A program made the position numbers and the translations under genes. 64,000 nt of DNA from Rhizobiaceae bacterium. Its GTDB lineage: Bacteria > Pseudomonadota > Alphaproteobacteria > Rhizobiales > Rhizobiaceae. Shown piece after piece: positions 1 to 8,925 of the stretch (within the stretch, counting starts at the first letter, position 1; each line of letters begins with the position of its first letter). The DNA lies in NCBI GenBank assembly GCA_019635795.1, contig JAHBYV010000017.1, positions 1 through 64,000 of the forward strand, written 5' to 3'. The notes beneath the pieces are model-generated. The model made no database searches. It was not told the origin of the DNA and saw only the letters and a program-made list of their open reading frames with translations.

Positions 1-375
1 GGCCTATCGCCATCTGCATGTCTGCGCCGATTAAACAGGCTCCGCGAAACGAACGTTATTGAAGCAGAGATTGCAGTGGTATCCCCCGCTGCGGTCGGTC
101 ACAGGCTGACTATGGTGGTGGAGGTTTCGCTGGAAAGAGAGAGACCAGACATCATCAGTGACTTCAAAAAGGCGATGCGCAGAACGCCTGAGGTCATCCA
201 GTGCTACTACGTGACCGGAGAAGTTGACTTCATCCTGATCGTCGCGGTCCACAGCATGAGTGACTATGAGGCGTTTACGAACGACTTTCTTTTTAACAAC
301 AAGAATATCAAGCGCTTCAACACACTTGTTGTCATGGACAGGGTGAAAGTCGGGCTTGCTGTACCAATCGAATAG
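1..375 (+). CDS. Lrp/AsnC family transcriptional regulator (5' end outside window)
   Basis: The reading frame is open from base 1 to a TAG at 373-375, so the start lies left of the window. The first residues (SACLRRLNRLRETNVI) match the recognition helix end of an AsnC-type winged HTH. The rest has the alpha/beta RAM domain that in this family binds amino acids and forms oligomers, with the typical VTGEVDFILIV strand. The family regulates amino acid metabolism or transport genes; the ligand cannot be read from sequence. It faces the RND permease gene tail to tail, 22 bases away, so it need not regulate the pump. Confidence 0.85.
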   Translation, partial: GLSPSACLRRLNRLRETNVIEAEIAVVSPAAVGHRLTMVVEVSLERERPDIISDFKKAMRRTPEVIQCYYVTGEVDFILIVAVHSMSDYEAFTNDFLFNNKNIKRFNTLVVMDRVKVGLAVPIE

Positions 376-397
376 GCGCAGCGCCCGTTTATGCCCG

Positions 398-3300
398 TCA
401 CACCGAGTGTGGCTGGCTGGCAGACTTTCCGTTGCGGCTTGCCCACCAATCCTCCAATCTCTGGAAGAGTACGAAGAATATCGGCACAAAAAGCACTGCA
501 AGGCATGTTGATGCGATCATGCCTGAGAAAACAGTGATGCCTATTGACTTGCGCGCGCTCGCCCCTGCCCCGCTCGCAAACACCAAAGGCGCAACCCCCA
601 AGGTAAACGCAAACGAGGTCATGATAATTGGCCGGAAGCGTGTGCGTGCAGCTTCGACGGCAGATTCGATTATTGAGGTGCCGGCGTGGCGCAATTCTCT
701 TGCGACCTCCGCGATAAGGATTGCGTTTTTGGCAGACAATGCCACCAGCAAGATGAGACCAATCTGAACATACAGATTATTGTCGATGCCAAGGCTCTTC
801 AGCACAAGCACCGGCCCTACGAGCGATAGTGGCGTGGACACGATCACCGATAGCGGAGCAATCCAGCTTTCGTACTGCCCCGCCAGCACCAGATAGACCA
901 GAAGCAATGCTAGCGCGAAAATGAAATAGATCTGATTACTGACCAGCTTTTCCTGAAACGATAGCGCGGTCCAGTCATATCCCATCCCGGCCGGCAAGGT
1001 TTGATCTGCGACCTGCTCCATTATCTTCAATGAATCGCCCGACGAGAATCCGGCAGCGGGAATACCCACGACCGAAGCGGAAGGATACAGGTTGTACAGA
1101 CTTATCAATGACGCGCCCACGCTCGGCTTGACTGTAAGCAATGTTCCAAGCGGAATCATGTCGCCATCGGCATTACGCGCCGTAAGCTTCGCAAGATCGC
1201 CCGGCAGCAATCTGAATTGTGCATCGCCTTGCACATAGATCTGAAATACACGTCCGAACTTGTTGAATTGGCTGACATAAGTTGATCCAAGATAGCCGGC
1301 AATGGTCTGGAACACTGCGTCAGTTGTCAGCTTCAAGTTCTGTATTTTCTCCCGATCAATCTCGACCTGATATTGAGGTACGTTTGCGCTGAACGAGGAT
1401 GACGCCCTCCCTATCCCAGATTGGGTATCTGCTGCACTCACGACAGCATTGGTGACACTTTGTAATTTGGGCATATCGAAGCTGCCGTCACGCAATTCAA
1501 TCTGCAATGTGAAGCCGGCTGCGTTGCCAATGCCCTGAATTGCTGGCGGCGGAAGAACAAGCACCTCCCCATCACCAATCGCGGTGAGCTTTCCATTTAG
1601 CGTTGCATAGAGCGAAGCGAGGTCCTCACCCTTCCCGCGCTCACTCCAGTCTTTCAAGATAATATAGGCGACACCTGCATTGGACAACGGCGCATTATTA
1701 TCCAGCGCCGAGATACCGGAGATCGTAACGACCTGATCGACGCCGGGCGTTTCTTTCGCAACCTTCGAAAGATCGTTTAGCATTTCACGCGTTCGACCAA
1801 GGGCCGCCCCATCCGGCAGGCGGACAGAGGCCAGCATATATCCTTGATCCTCTATCGGAATGAACCCGGTCGCGACCTTCGACAAGCCATATCCTGCCGC
1901 GCTGACTACCAGAACGGCCGCCACCGCCATAACCCCGGCATGCCGCACCATAGAACCGATCATGCGCGCATACCCGTTTTCCGCGCGCTGATAGAGGGCA
2001 TTGAAGCCGCGGTAAAAGAAGTTTCGCTGATCAGGCGGCACCTGACGACGCAACCAGGTGGCACACTGCGTAGGCTTCAGCGTCGCGGCGTTGATGGCGC
2101 TGATAAACGCGGTTGCGGCAATCACAAGTGCGAATTGCGCATACATCTGACCTGTCAATCCGGGCAGGAATGCCGCAGGGAGGAAAACAGCCATCAAGAC
2201 CAGCGTGATACCAATAATCGGGCCGAACAGGACATCCATTGCGCTGATCGCAGCGTCGTGACCCGACATGCCTTGCTCGATATTGTGCGCAGCACGTTCC
2301 ACGACAATGATCGCGTCATCAACCACAATGCCGATCGCAAGAACGATAGCGAAGAGCGTTGAAAGATTGACCGAAAAGCCGAGCGCCCACATTGCTGCAA
2401 ATGCGCCAATGATTGTGACCGGAACAGTGGTTGCGGGCACCAGCATGGCGCGCCAGTCCTGCAAAAATACCAGTATTACAACCAGAACAAGCAAGGCGGC
2501 TTCAAAGAGTGTCTTGTAAACTTCGTCGATCGCCTGCCCAACAAACTTGGTCGTGTCGAACGGAACAGAGTACTCGATTCCCTGCGGGAAGGTCTTGCTC
2601 AACTCCTCCATCTTCGCGTTAACGCGCTTGGCAACGTCAAGCGCATTAGCACCCGGGGTTTGAAATATGGCCATGCCTGCGGCGGGCATTCCATCAAGGT
2701 CGAAGTATTGTCCGTAGGTCTGCGCCCCCAGTTCAACGCGACCAATGTCACGGACGCGAGTCATGTCGCCACCAGCGCCCGTCTTGACGATGACATTTGC
2801 AAACTGTTCCGGTTCACTCAGGCGACTGGAAACCTCAATTGTATATTGAAATGACTGCCCGTCGGGTGTTGGCGGAGCACCCACCTGCCCTGAAGTGACT
2901 TGTTCGCTCTGTTGTTGCAGTGCCTGCACCACATCACCAACCGTCAGGCTTCGTGCGCGCATCTTGTCCGGGTCGAGCCAGACACGCATCGAGTATTGAC
3001 CGGCACCGAACACGCTGACTCCGCCGACGCCCGGAAGCCGCGAAATCTCATCGCGCAAATTGATTGTCGCAAAATTGCTGAGATAGAGGCTATCTCGCGA
3101 TCCATCGGGAGAGGTCAGCGTCACAATCTCAAGGATGGATGTTGATTTTTTCTGGACGTTTACGCCCTGGACCTGAACGGATTGCGGCAATGAAGCCATC
3201 GCCGCCGAAACCCTGTTCTGAACCAGCACCTGCGCTTCATCCAGATCAGTACCGATCTCGAACGTTACGGTCAGATTGTAGCTGCCATCTGAAGCCGCGA

Positions 3301-3544
3301 ATGATTGCATATATATCATGCCATCAACGCCATTGACTTGCTGTTCGATGGGCAGGGCAACTGTGTCAATAACGGTTTGCGCGCTCGCACCCGGATATCT
3401 TGTCGCTACCGAAACCGTGGGCGGCACAACATCAGGATACTGTGCCACCGGCAGACGGAATAAGGAGACTATCCCTATGACAACAATCAATATCGCAAGC
3501 ACGTTTGCCAGAACGGGCCGATTAACGAAAAAACGCGCGATCAT
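398..3544 (-). CDS. RND multidrug efflux permease, HAE1 (AcrB/MexB-like) family
   Basis: A 1048-residue inner-membrane proton/drug antiporter of the usual HAE1 length. It begins MIARFFVNRPVLANVLAI, the standard first membrane helix of the family. Helix 4 carries the paired aspartates of the proton relay (IGIVVDDAIIVVE, D409 and D410). Large periplasmic loops lie at about 30-340 and 560-860, and a second helix bundle fills the C-terminal part. The start codon overlaps the stop of the upstream adaptor gene by 4 bases (ATGA), so the two are translationally coupled. No outer membrane channel gene is adjacent, so a TolC-type partner would be encoded elsewhere. It resembles the Brucella Bep pumps, but which one cannot be said without alignment. 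Confidence 0.95.
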   Translation of the reverse strand: MIARFFVNRPVLANVLAILIVVIGIVSLFRLPVAQYPDVVPPTVSVATRYPGASAQTVIDTVALPIEQQVNGVDGMIYMQSFAASDGSYNLTVTFEIGTDLDEAQVLVQNRVSAAMASLPQSVQVQGVNVQKKSTSILEIVTLTSPDGSRDSLYLSNFATINLRDEISRLPGVGGVSVFGAGQYSMRVWLDPDKMRARSLTVGDVVQALQQQSEQVTSGQVGAPPTPDGQSFQYTIEVSSRLSEPEQFANVIVKTGAGGDMTRVRDIGRVELGAQTYGQYFDLDGMPAAGMAIFQTPGANALDVAKRVNAKMEELSKTFPQGIEYSVPFDTTKFVGQAIDEVYKTLFEAALLVLVVILVFLQDWRAMLVPATTVPVTIIGAFAAMWALGFSVNLSTLFAIVLAIGIVVDDAIIVVERAAHNIEQGMSGHDAAISAMDVLFGPIIGITLVLMAVFLPAAFLPGLTGQMYAQFALVIAATAFISAINAATLKPTQCATWLRRQVPPDQRNFFYRGFNALYQRAENGYARMIGSMVRHAGVMAVAAVLVVSAAGYGLSKVATGFIPIEDQGYMLASVRLPDGAALGRTREMLNDLSKVAKETPGVDQVVTISGISALDNNAPLSNAGVAYIILKDWSERGKGEDLASLYATLNGKLTAIGDGEVLVLPPPAIQGIGNAAGFTLQIELRDGSFDMPKLQSVTNAVVSAADTQSGIGRASSSFSANVPQYQVEIDREKIQNLKLTTDAVFQTIAGYLGSTYVSQFNKFGRVFQIYVQGDAQFRLLPGDLAKLTARNADGDMIPLGTLLTVKPSVGASLISLYNLYPSASVVGIPAAGFSSGDSLKIMEQVADQTLPAGMGYDWTALSFQEKLVSNQIYFIFALALLLVYLVLAGQYESWIAPLSVIVSTPLSLVGPVLVLKSLGIDNNLYVQIGLILLVALSAKNAILIAEVARELRHAGTSIIESAVEAARTRFRPIIMTSFAFTLGVAPLVFASGAGASARKSIGITVFSGMIASTCLAVLFVPIFFVLFQRLEDWWASRNGKSASQPHSV

Positions 3545-4704
3545 GGCGTTGTTCCGTCGGTAACAACCGGCTCTAGCTCTGTGATTTCCGGCTGAACCTT
3601 CTGGCCGGGTGCAGCTTTCATCAAACCGTCGGTAATTACCCGGTCCTGCGCGGTAATCCCATCGGTGATAACTCTCAGCTCGCCAACGAGTTGACCAATA
3701 TCGACCCGACGCTCTTCGACGACATCGTCCTTATTCGCGACAAGAACATATCTTCCGCTCTGGTTCGCACCAATTGCACGATCCGGGATAAGCAACATAT
3801 CCGGTTGCTGGCCCAACGGCACGCGGACGCGCACGAAATAACCAGGCAGCAACAATCCGTCCTTGTTTTCAAACACTGCGCGCACAGGCAAGGTTCCCGT
3901 CGTCGAGGTGACCTCTGGCGCGACGTAGTCCAGCGTTCCTTTGTGAGGAAAACCTTCGTCCGTCTGGAGACCGATCTCAACCTCAACTTTCCGCAGGTCA
4001 CTATCCGTTATTCCGCGCTTCGCCATTGCCTCGCGGATTCTCAGAACGTCCTGCTCGCCGACAGTAAAGCTGGCGTAGATCGGATCAAGCTGCACGATGG
4101 AAGCCAATGCGGTTGGACTGCCAGATCCGACATATTGGCCCTGCGACACCTGACGGGCGGTGACGATCCCGTCGAATGGCGCTTTAACCTCGGTGTAGCT
4201 TAGATTTAGTTCCGCCTGCTTAACGTCAACTTCGGCCTGTTGCACCTTGGCAGCATCGGCGTCGGCTTGCGCAGCCGCCTGATCCACGCTGGATTGCGCC
4301 GTCACCTTTTGAGATAACAATTCTTGCTGGCGCTTCAGTTCGGCGGCAGATGCCTTGCTGGCTGCCTGAGCGGATGCAAGACCCGCTTTCGCCTGATCAA
4401 GCGCAAGCTGATAGGGCTGCGGCTCGATAAGAAAAGCGCGCTGCCCAGCTTTGAGCATGTCGCCGTCCTGATAATCGATCTCCTGAATGAACCCGGGTAC
4501 ACGTGCCAGCAAAGTCGCCGTGTTCACGGCTGAAGTATTTCCTGTTGCTTCAAGATGGCGCGTGATGGTCTGCTTGATTGGCAGAGCGACCGATACTTTC
4601 GGCGGCGGCGGGGGCACATAGGTATTGTCGTTGCTGCAGGAAGCCATAGCAGTTGCAGCAAAGAGCAACGCGATTGCAGCCGCGCAGCGCCGGTATTTTA
4701 TCAT
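3541..4704 (-). CDS. RND efflux periplasmic adaptor (membrane fusion lipoprotein)
   Basis: A 387-residue membrane fusion protein of the AcrA/MexA type that links the inner-membrane pump to an outer membrane channel. It has a signal sequence with a probable lipobox ending MASC, giving Cys23 as the lipidated residue. A proline run follows, then the first barrel-sandwich half (GNTSAVNTATLLARVPGFI), an alanine- and glutamine-rich coiled-coil hairpin at about 105-170, and the second lipoyl half (VKAPFDGIVTARQV). Beta-barrel and membrane-proximal domains complete it. It is the first gene of a two-gene operon with the permease. No TetR-type repressor gene is adjacent. Confidence 0.93.
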   Translation of the reverse strand: MIKYRRCAAAIALLFAATAMASCSNDNTYVPPPPPKVSVALPIKQTITRHLEATGNTSAVNTATLLARVPGFIQEIDYQDGDMLKAGQRAFLIEPQPYQLALDQAKAGLASAQAASKASAAELKRQQELLSQKVTAQSSVDQAAAQADADAAKVQQAEVDVKQAELNLSYTEVKAPFDGIVTARQVSQGQYVGSGSPTALASIVQLDPIYASFTVGEQDVLRIREAMAKRGITDSDLRKVEVEIGLQTDEGFPHKGTLDYVAPEVTSTTGTLPVRAVFENKDGLLLPGYFVRVRVPLGQQPDMLLIPDRAIGANQSGRYVLVANKDDVVEERRVDIGQLVGELRVITDGITAQDRVITDGLMKAAPGQKVQPEITELEPVVTDGTTP

Positions 4705-4797
4705 ATCTCAGACCCCTCAAGAGATAAGGTGACCTTACGGCAGTTCGTGCTATTGTGGAAGTCTGAATGATCACACAAGCTTTACGCGAGGTTTCCA

Positions 4798-5019
4798 ATG
4801 TGGACGAAAAGCGTTGGTGCCATTTTAAGCATCCTTCTGATTTGCAGCACGGCCGCAGCGCAAACTGCCGCCGAAGAAGCGGCCTGCAAGGCGGATTATG
4901 AGAAATATTGCAAGGGTACGCTGCCGGGCGGCGGCCGGATCATGAAATGCCTTAGCGATCACATGACGCAACTTACGCCAGAGTGCCAAGAGGTCGTAAA
5001 GAACAATGCGCCCAAGTGA
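4798..5019 (+). CDS. small secreted cysteine-rich repeat protein
   Basis: A 73-residue protein with a Sec signal peptide (residues 1 to about 21, cleavage near AAAQ). The mature part has four cysteines at 30, 38, 51 and 63, in the spacing C-x7-C-x12-C-x11-C. This fits a single copy of the cysteine-rich repeat known from Golgi glycoprotein 1 (PF00839), which is also found as short periplasmic proteins in alphaproteobacteria. Two disulfides are expected. The function is unknown. It is divergent from the RND adaptor gene, with 93 bases between them, and has GAGG six bases before the ATG. Confidence 0.75.
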   Translation: MWTKSVGAILSILLICSTAAAQTAAEEAACKADYEKYCKGTLPGGGRIMKCLSDHMTQLTPECQEVVKNNAPK

Positions 5020-5381
5020 AACCGGCGCAAATGATCAGGAAAATCTGGCGAGTAAGTTACGCAGGGTTCGCAGCGCGCCATCTACCATTTGGCCCCCGTT
5101 ATTGGCGGAATCCCAGACAATAAAGCCGGTGATAAGCAGAACTAGTATGACATAACGCATTGTTTGCGGCTTGCCCTGATACGCCCAAAATTTCTGGCAT
5201 TGAACGGCACAATCTTACCATGCGCTTTACCGTCTGTCTCGATCCCTCTTGCAGTTCAGCAAAATGCCGTAGAAACTCAATTTCAGAGGGGTCTGCTTGA
5301 ATACCAATGGCACGGCCAGGCGGATCGGATGGTGTTTCATCGACCGTAATTGCGGCGATGCAAGGCGGATGAGGGAGCTGA
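5020..5381. other. gap between small Cys-rich gene and cfa-like gene
   Basis: No gene of known family fits this 362-base stretch. Two overlapping minus-strand frames are visible: a 41-codon frame at 5035-5160, listed separately, and a longer one at 5099-5461. The longer one has protein-like composition around residues 35-95 but lacks a start codon outside the neighbouring gene. No clear terminator was found after the Cys-rich gene. Confidence 0.5.
5035..5160 (-). CDS. possible 41-residue single-pass membrane peptide
   Basis: ATG at 5158-5160 to TGA at 5035-5037. The peptide begins MRYVILVLLITGFIVWDS, one hydrophobic helix followed by a short polar, basic tail with leucine and arginine (LRTLRNLLARFS). 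This is the layout of many short membrane proteins in this order of bacteria. The Shine-Dalgarno sequence is poor, so the call rests on composition and the clean helix-plus-tail layout. It is not assigned to any family. Confidence 0.4.
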   Translation of the reverse strand: MRYVILVLLITGFIVWDSANNGGQMVDGALRTLRNLLARFS

Positions 5382-6632
5382 ATGACCCGGAATGCGCATG
5401 GTGAATTCGCAGACGCGATCAAGCTGGACCATATAACATTCGAAAGTATTGCGCACGACATACCAGCAAAGGCGCGATACGTTTTGCAGGCGGCAATGCA
5501 CCTGCAGTTTGGAACACTTAGCGTAAAGCTCCCCCATGGAAAAAGGATAAGAATCGAGGGTCGAGCGCCTGGCCCTGCAGCAGAATTGGTGTTGAATAAT
5601 TGGAAACTTCCGCAGCGCGCATTCGCCGGCGGAACAATTGGTGTTGCTGAGTCCTATCTGGATGGAGATTGGGACAGTCCCGACATTACGAGCTTTCTTG
5701 AGCTTTTCGTTGTAAATACTGAGCAAGGCGATGCTGTGGCCGGGGGCGAAAACTGGTTTCTTATGGCCATACAACGCATTCGACATTGGCTGAACGACAA
5801 CACAAGAACCGGCTCGAAGAAAAACATTTCCGCTCACTACGATCTTGGGAACCGCTTCTATAGTCAGTGGCTGGATCCAAGTATGACGTATTCATCGGCA
5901 CTCTTCCAAACCGGTGCAAACGATCTGGAAAGCGCTCAGGCAGCCAAATATCGAGCACTCGCCAATGACATTGGGGTAAAACGCGGGGAACATGTTCTTG
6001 AAATCGGCTGTGGCTGGGGCGGCTTTGCCGAATTCGCTGCAAAGGAGTTCGGGTGCAAAGTAACCGGCCTCACAATCAGCGCTGAGCAATTCGATTTTGC
6101 GCGCAAGCGTATCGCAGACGCCGGCCTATCTGATTTAGTGGAAATCAAATTTCAGGACTATCGCGATGAATCAGGAACGTATGACCGGATCGCATCGATA
6201 GAGATGTTCGAGGCCGTGGGAGAAAAGCACTGGCCGATTTTCTTTGGCAAGATGCGCGAATGCCTTAGGCAAGGCGGCACTGCCGGATTGCAGATCATCA
6301 CAATTAACGAAGCGGCCTTTCCGAATTATCGCCGCAAGCCGGATTTCATTCAGCGTTACATTTTCCCGGGAGGCATGTTGCCTACCCCATCCATATTGCG
6401 CGCGCTTGGGCAGGAGCATGGATTTTTATATCTCAAGGAACGGGTGTTCCCTCAGGATTATGCGCGCACTCTTGCAGAATGGCGCGAAAGATTCAGAGCA
6501 TCATGGGGAAAAATCGTTCCACTGGGTTTCGATGATCGCTTCAAAAAGCTATGGGAATTCTACTTACATTATTGCGAGGCTGGATTCCGTGCAGAATACA
6601 TTGATGTGCGGCAGATCATATACAAGGCCTAG
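5382..6632 (+). CDS. cfa: cyclopropane-fatty-acid-phospholipid synthase family methyltransferase
   Basis: A 416-residue SAM-dependent methyltransferase that adds a methylene bridge to unsaturated acyl chains of membrane phospholipids. The N-terminal lipid-binding part (about 1-140) precedes the conserved segment SAHYDLGNRFYSQWLD (150-165). The SAM loop EIGCGWGG lies at 207-214, and ISAEQ follows at the next strand. The C-terminal region has the usual FPGGMLPTPS and SWGKI-type segments. Related enzymes acting on other lipids (mycolate or phthiocerol types) share these motifs, so exact substrate is inferred. The next gene begins inside its last 29 bases. Confidence 0.9.
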   Translation: MTRNAHGEFADAIKLDHITFESIAHDIPAKARYVLQAAMHLQFGTLSVKLPHGKRIRIEGRAPGPAAELVLNNWKLPQRAFAGGTIGVAESYLDGDWDSPDITSFLELFVVNTEQGDAVAGGENWFLMAIQRIRHWLNDNTRTGSKKNISAHYDLGNRFYSQWLDPSMTYSSALFQTGANDLESAQAAKYRALANDIGVKRGEHVLEIGCGWGGFAEFAAKEFGCKVTGLTISAEQFDFARKRIADAGLSDLVEIKFQDYRDESGTYDRIASIEMFEAVGEKHWPIFFGKMRECLRQGGTAGLQIITINEAAFPNYRRKPDFIQRYIFPGGMLPTPSILRALGQEHGFLYLKERVFPQDYARTLAEWRERFRASWGKIVPLGFDDRFKKLWEFYLHYCEAGFRAEYIDVRQIIYKA

Positions 6633-7017
6633 CCTGCGCTGCGCGCTGGCGCTGGCATTCGTGTTCCCACTGGCATTGGCGGGTGGTTGTACGCGCACAT
6701 CTGACGGCACGATAACAATGGCCGCGCCTGGCACTCCGTCGTTCGCCGGAAGGTCCTGGTGGAGAAAATCGCAACCGGAGCCTTTGCCTGCACCTCAAAC
6801 AGCTGCACAACCCATGACGGCAGCCAGTTCCCAAGCGCCATCAGGCCGGAGAACTTCGCCGTCTCGATCTAACTCTCCAACAAGTAAGACCGCTGAAAAG
6901 TTTTCGGGTATGCGGGTTGGCTTACGTACACCATTCACACCATCCGAATCCGGAAAGCCCTTGAACTGTGCAAACAAAACCCAGCCAGGCGGCCGGGTTA
7001 AGGTTGTTTGCGAATAA
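6604..7017 (+). CDS. small putative lipoprotein
   Basis: A 137-residue protein starting inside the 3' end of the cfa-like gene (29-base overlap, different frame). A hydrophobic signal segment ends in LALAGGC, a good lipobox with Cys29. The mature part is low-complexity, rich in Ser, Pro, Thr and Ala, and ends in a short conserved-looking segment with two cysteines (LNCANKTQPGGRVKVVCE). No family is recognised. The overlap suggests co-expression with the methyltransferase. It is convergent with the L,D-transpeptidase gene, 12 bases away. Confidence 0.6.
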   Translation: MCGRSYTRPSLRCALALAFVFPLALAGGCTRTSDGTITMAAPGTPSFAGRSWWRKSQPEPLPAPQTAAQPMTAASSQAPSGRRTSPSRSNSPTSKTAEKFSGMRVGLRTPFTPSESGKPLNCANKTQPGGRVKVVCE

Positions 7018-7029
7018 AGCACTCAATCG

Positions 7030-8841
7030 CTACCCGTTTGATTGCGCCACTTCGGAAGGCGGATTGCGAACGGCTTCAGTGCTGCCTAATGCTGAACGCA
7101 GCCTGTCATCACGACCATAAACATCAGGGAAATACTCAACTGACCCATCTTCCTTGGGCCACGCTGTGAAATAAGAGACGTATACCGGAATCCGCGGCGT
7201 CTTCTCCATAGAATGCCCACGTGCCAGTTTGCTTGCTACGTAGTCTCGATCCTTTCCAAGAACAGCCGCAGCCATGCCTCTTGGGTCCTGCAAGCGAATA
7301 CACCCGTGACTTAGAGCGCGGTTATCTCGCTCGAAGTACTTCTTCTGAGGCGTGTCGTGCATGTAAATCGCATGCTTGTTGGGGAAGAGGATTTTCAACT
7401 CACCCAACGCATTGGCCTCACTGGGTGCCTGCCGCACGGCATAAGGAACCTTTGCACCATACGCGCCCCAGTCAACAGCAGTTGAAGGCACCCGCTTGCC
7501 TTTGGAATCAAATACCTCATAACCCGCGCGGTCCAGATATCCAGGATCGCTGCGCAAGCGCGGGAGCATTTCATTGACAATGATCGACTGCGGAACACCC
7601 CAATATGGGTTGTAGTCAATCTGCTCTATCTCATCATAGAAAAAGCTGGTCTGGTTACTTTTTTTGCCAATCACAGTGCGCATCGCGAGCACAGGCTTTT
7701 CGTCCACGATATAGCTGGCGGTATAAGCTGGCTGATTGATCCAGACACGCGGACTTCCGAACTCTGATGGAAGCCACCGGATCTGCTCCAGCGCTACAAG
7801 CACTTTTTCCAGTTTTTCCTGCTTTGACGTACCCGCAAGCGCCTTCACGGTCTGCGGACCTATAACGCCGTCAGCTTTCAATCCCGCCTTTTTCTGTTCT
7901 GACTCGATGATCGGCACCAATTCTTCAACGTATTCTTCCGAACCTCCAAGGCGATAGAGCTTCTCGCCATATTCTCCGCCGCTCTCGTCATCCAGCCCGC
8001 GGGAAATCAAACGCAGTAACTTTGGTAGCTCCGGACTCGACTGGCCGGGCTTCAGGAGTAATGCGGAATCGACGACAATTTCGTTTTCCTCTGCTTCACG
8101 AAGTGCCGCCAATTCCTCTTTCAGATGTTTGTATTGCGGGTTCTGTGGATGTTGCGCTGCCAAAACGGCTTTGACATCAGGGGCATTTGCAATCTCGCCA
8201 AGCAAAAAGGGCAAGTTCATAGGCTTGGCCGGAAAATCGTAATAGCCAGAGATACGGTTCGGATCGACGCGACCGGAATGCGCATCACGCGCATAACGCA
8301 ACACCCGAGCAGACAACTCCATTTCGAACGACATTAACCCGTCCGTTACGGGCGAGCTGACAGCGTAGTCTGCGGGGTCCAGACCTTCCGACCCGGCATC
8401 CTGAAGTACTGCAATTGCATCATTCGCGCGCTGGTTCGGCTGCCCGTCACTCAACCACAAAAAATCGGGATTCTTGTTGTAGTGCTCAACGAGCGCTGCG
8501 CCGATCGCTTTTTCGGCGCGCAAGTTTACCGTTATGAGCTGGCCCAGAGCATTAATAAATGGAGTAGCGGTTCCGTCCCCATGTGCAGGCCTCAGCTTGG
8601 CGAAATCAACTTTCGTAAGGGGTTCCGCTCTGTAATTATAATATGAAGGCGCAGAAATAACGGCCGGCTTTGCGCGCTTTGGCGTTGTCGGTGCGGGAGG
8701 AAATTTTTGCTCTTCCACCACGCGGCGCTTGGGTTGACCAAACAGGACTTCCAGAAAACCTTGAGCCTGGGCAGCTTCAGACGCAAATATTGCTGCTCCC
8801 CCGATAGACAGCGCAAACAGCGATTTAGTGATCCGATTCAC
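7030..8841 (-). CDS. YcbB-like L,D-transpeptidase with peptidoglycan-binding domain
   Basis: A 603-residue periplasmic enzyme that forms 3-3 cross-links in peptidoglycan or attaches proteins to it. It has a signal peptide (cleavage near AAQA, about residue 26), a YcbB-type scaffold domain (about 90-290), and a peptidoglycan-binding helix bundle (LKADGVIGPQTVKAL). The YkuD catalytic domain ends in the signature SHGCIRL with the nucleophile at about Cys514 and an upstream histidine in IYMHDTP. A second, shorter L,D-transpeptidase lies at 18266-19297. The gene appears monocistronic. Confidence 0.92.
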   Translation of the reverse strand: MNRITKSLFALSIGGAAIFASEAAQAQGFLEVLFGQPKRRVVEEQKFPPAPTTPKRAKPAVISAPSYYNYRAEPLTKVDFAKLRPAHGDGTATPFINALGQLITVNLRAEKAIGAALVEHYNKNPDFLWLSDGQPNQRANDAIAVLQDAGSEGLDPADYAVSSPVTDGLMSFEMELSARVLRYARDAHSGRVDPNRISGYYDFPAKPMNLPFLLGEIANAPDVKAVLAAQHPQNPQYKHLKEELAALREAEENEIVVDSALLLKPGQSSPELPKLLRLISRGLDDESGGEYGEKLYRLGGSEEYVEELVPIIESEQKKAGLKADGVIGPQTVKALAGTSKQEKLEKVLVALEQIRWLPSEFGSPRVWINQPAYTASYIVDEKPVLAMRTVIGKKSNQTSFFYDEIEQIDYNPYWGVPQSIIVNEMLPRLRSDPGYLDRAGYEVFDSKGKRVPSTAVDWGAYGAKVPYAVRQAPSEANALGELKILFPNKHAIYMHDTPQKKYFERDNRALSHGCIRLQDPRGMAAAVLGKDRDYVASKLARGHSMEKTPRIPVYVSYFTAWPKEDGSVEYFPDVYGRDDRLRSALGSTEAVRNPPSEVAQSNG

Positions 8842-8925
8842 TGAAAGAACTCCGATTCTATTCTGCCGATTCCCCTGCCCTTCGGCTCAAGGCGAAGCAA
8901 CCGCTTTACGGTTAAGATTACGTAT

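Noticed and set aside
398-4704. RND pair as the exporter of the giant adhesin
   Set aside because: The permease is an HAE1 drug/proton antiporter with D409/D410, not a type I secretion ABC exporter, and is 23 kb away.
6244-6603. N-terminal part of a 257-codon frame overlapping the cfa-like gene
   Set aside because: Only the part from 6604 has signal peptide and lipobox character; the upstream part is a shadow of cfa.
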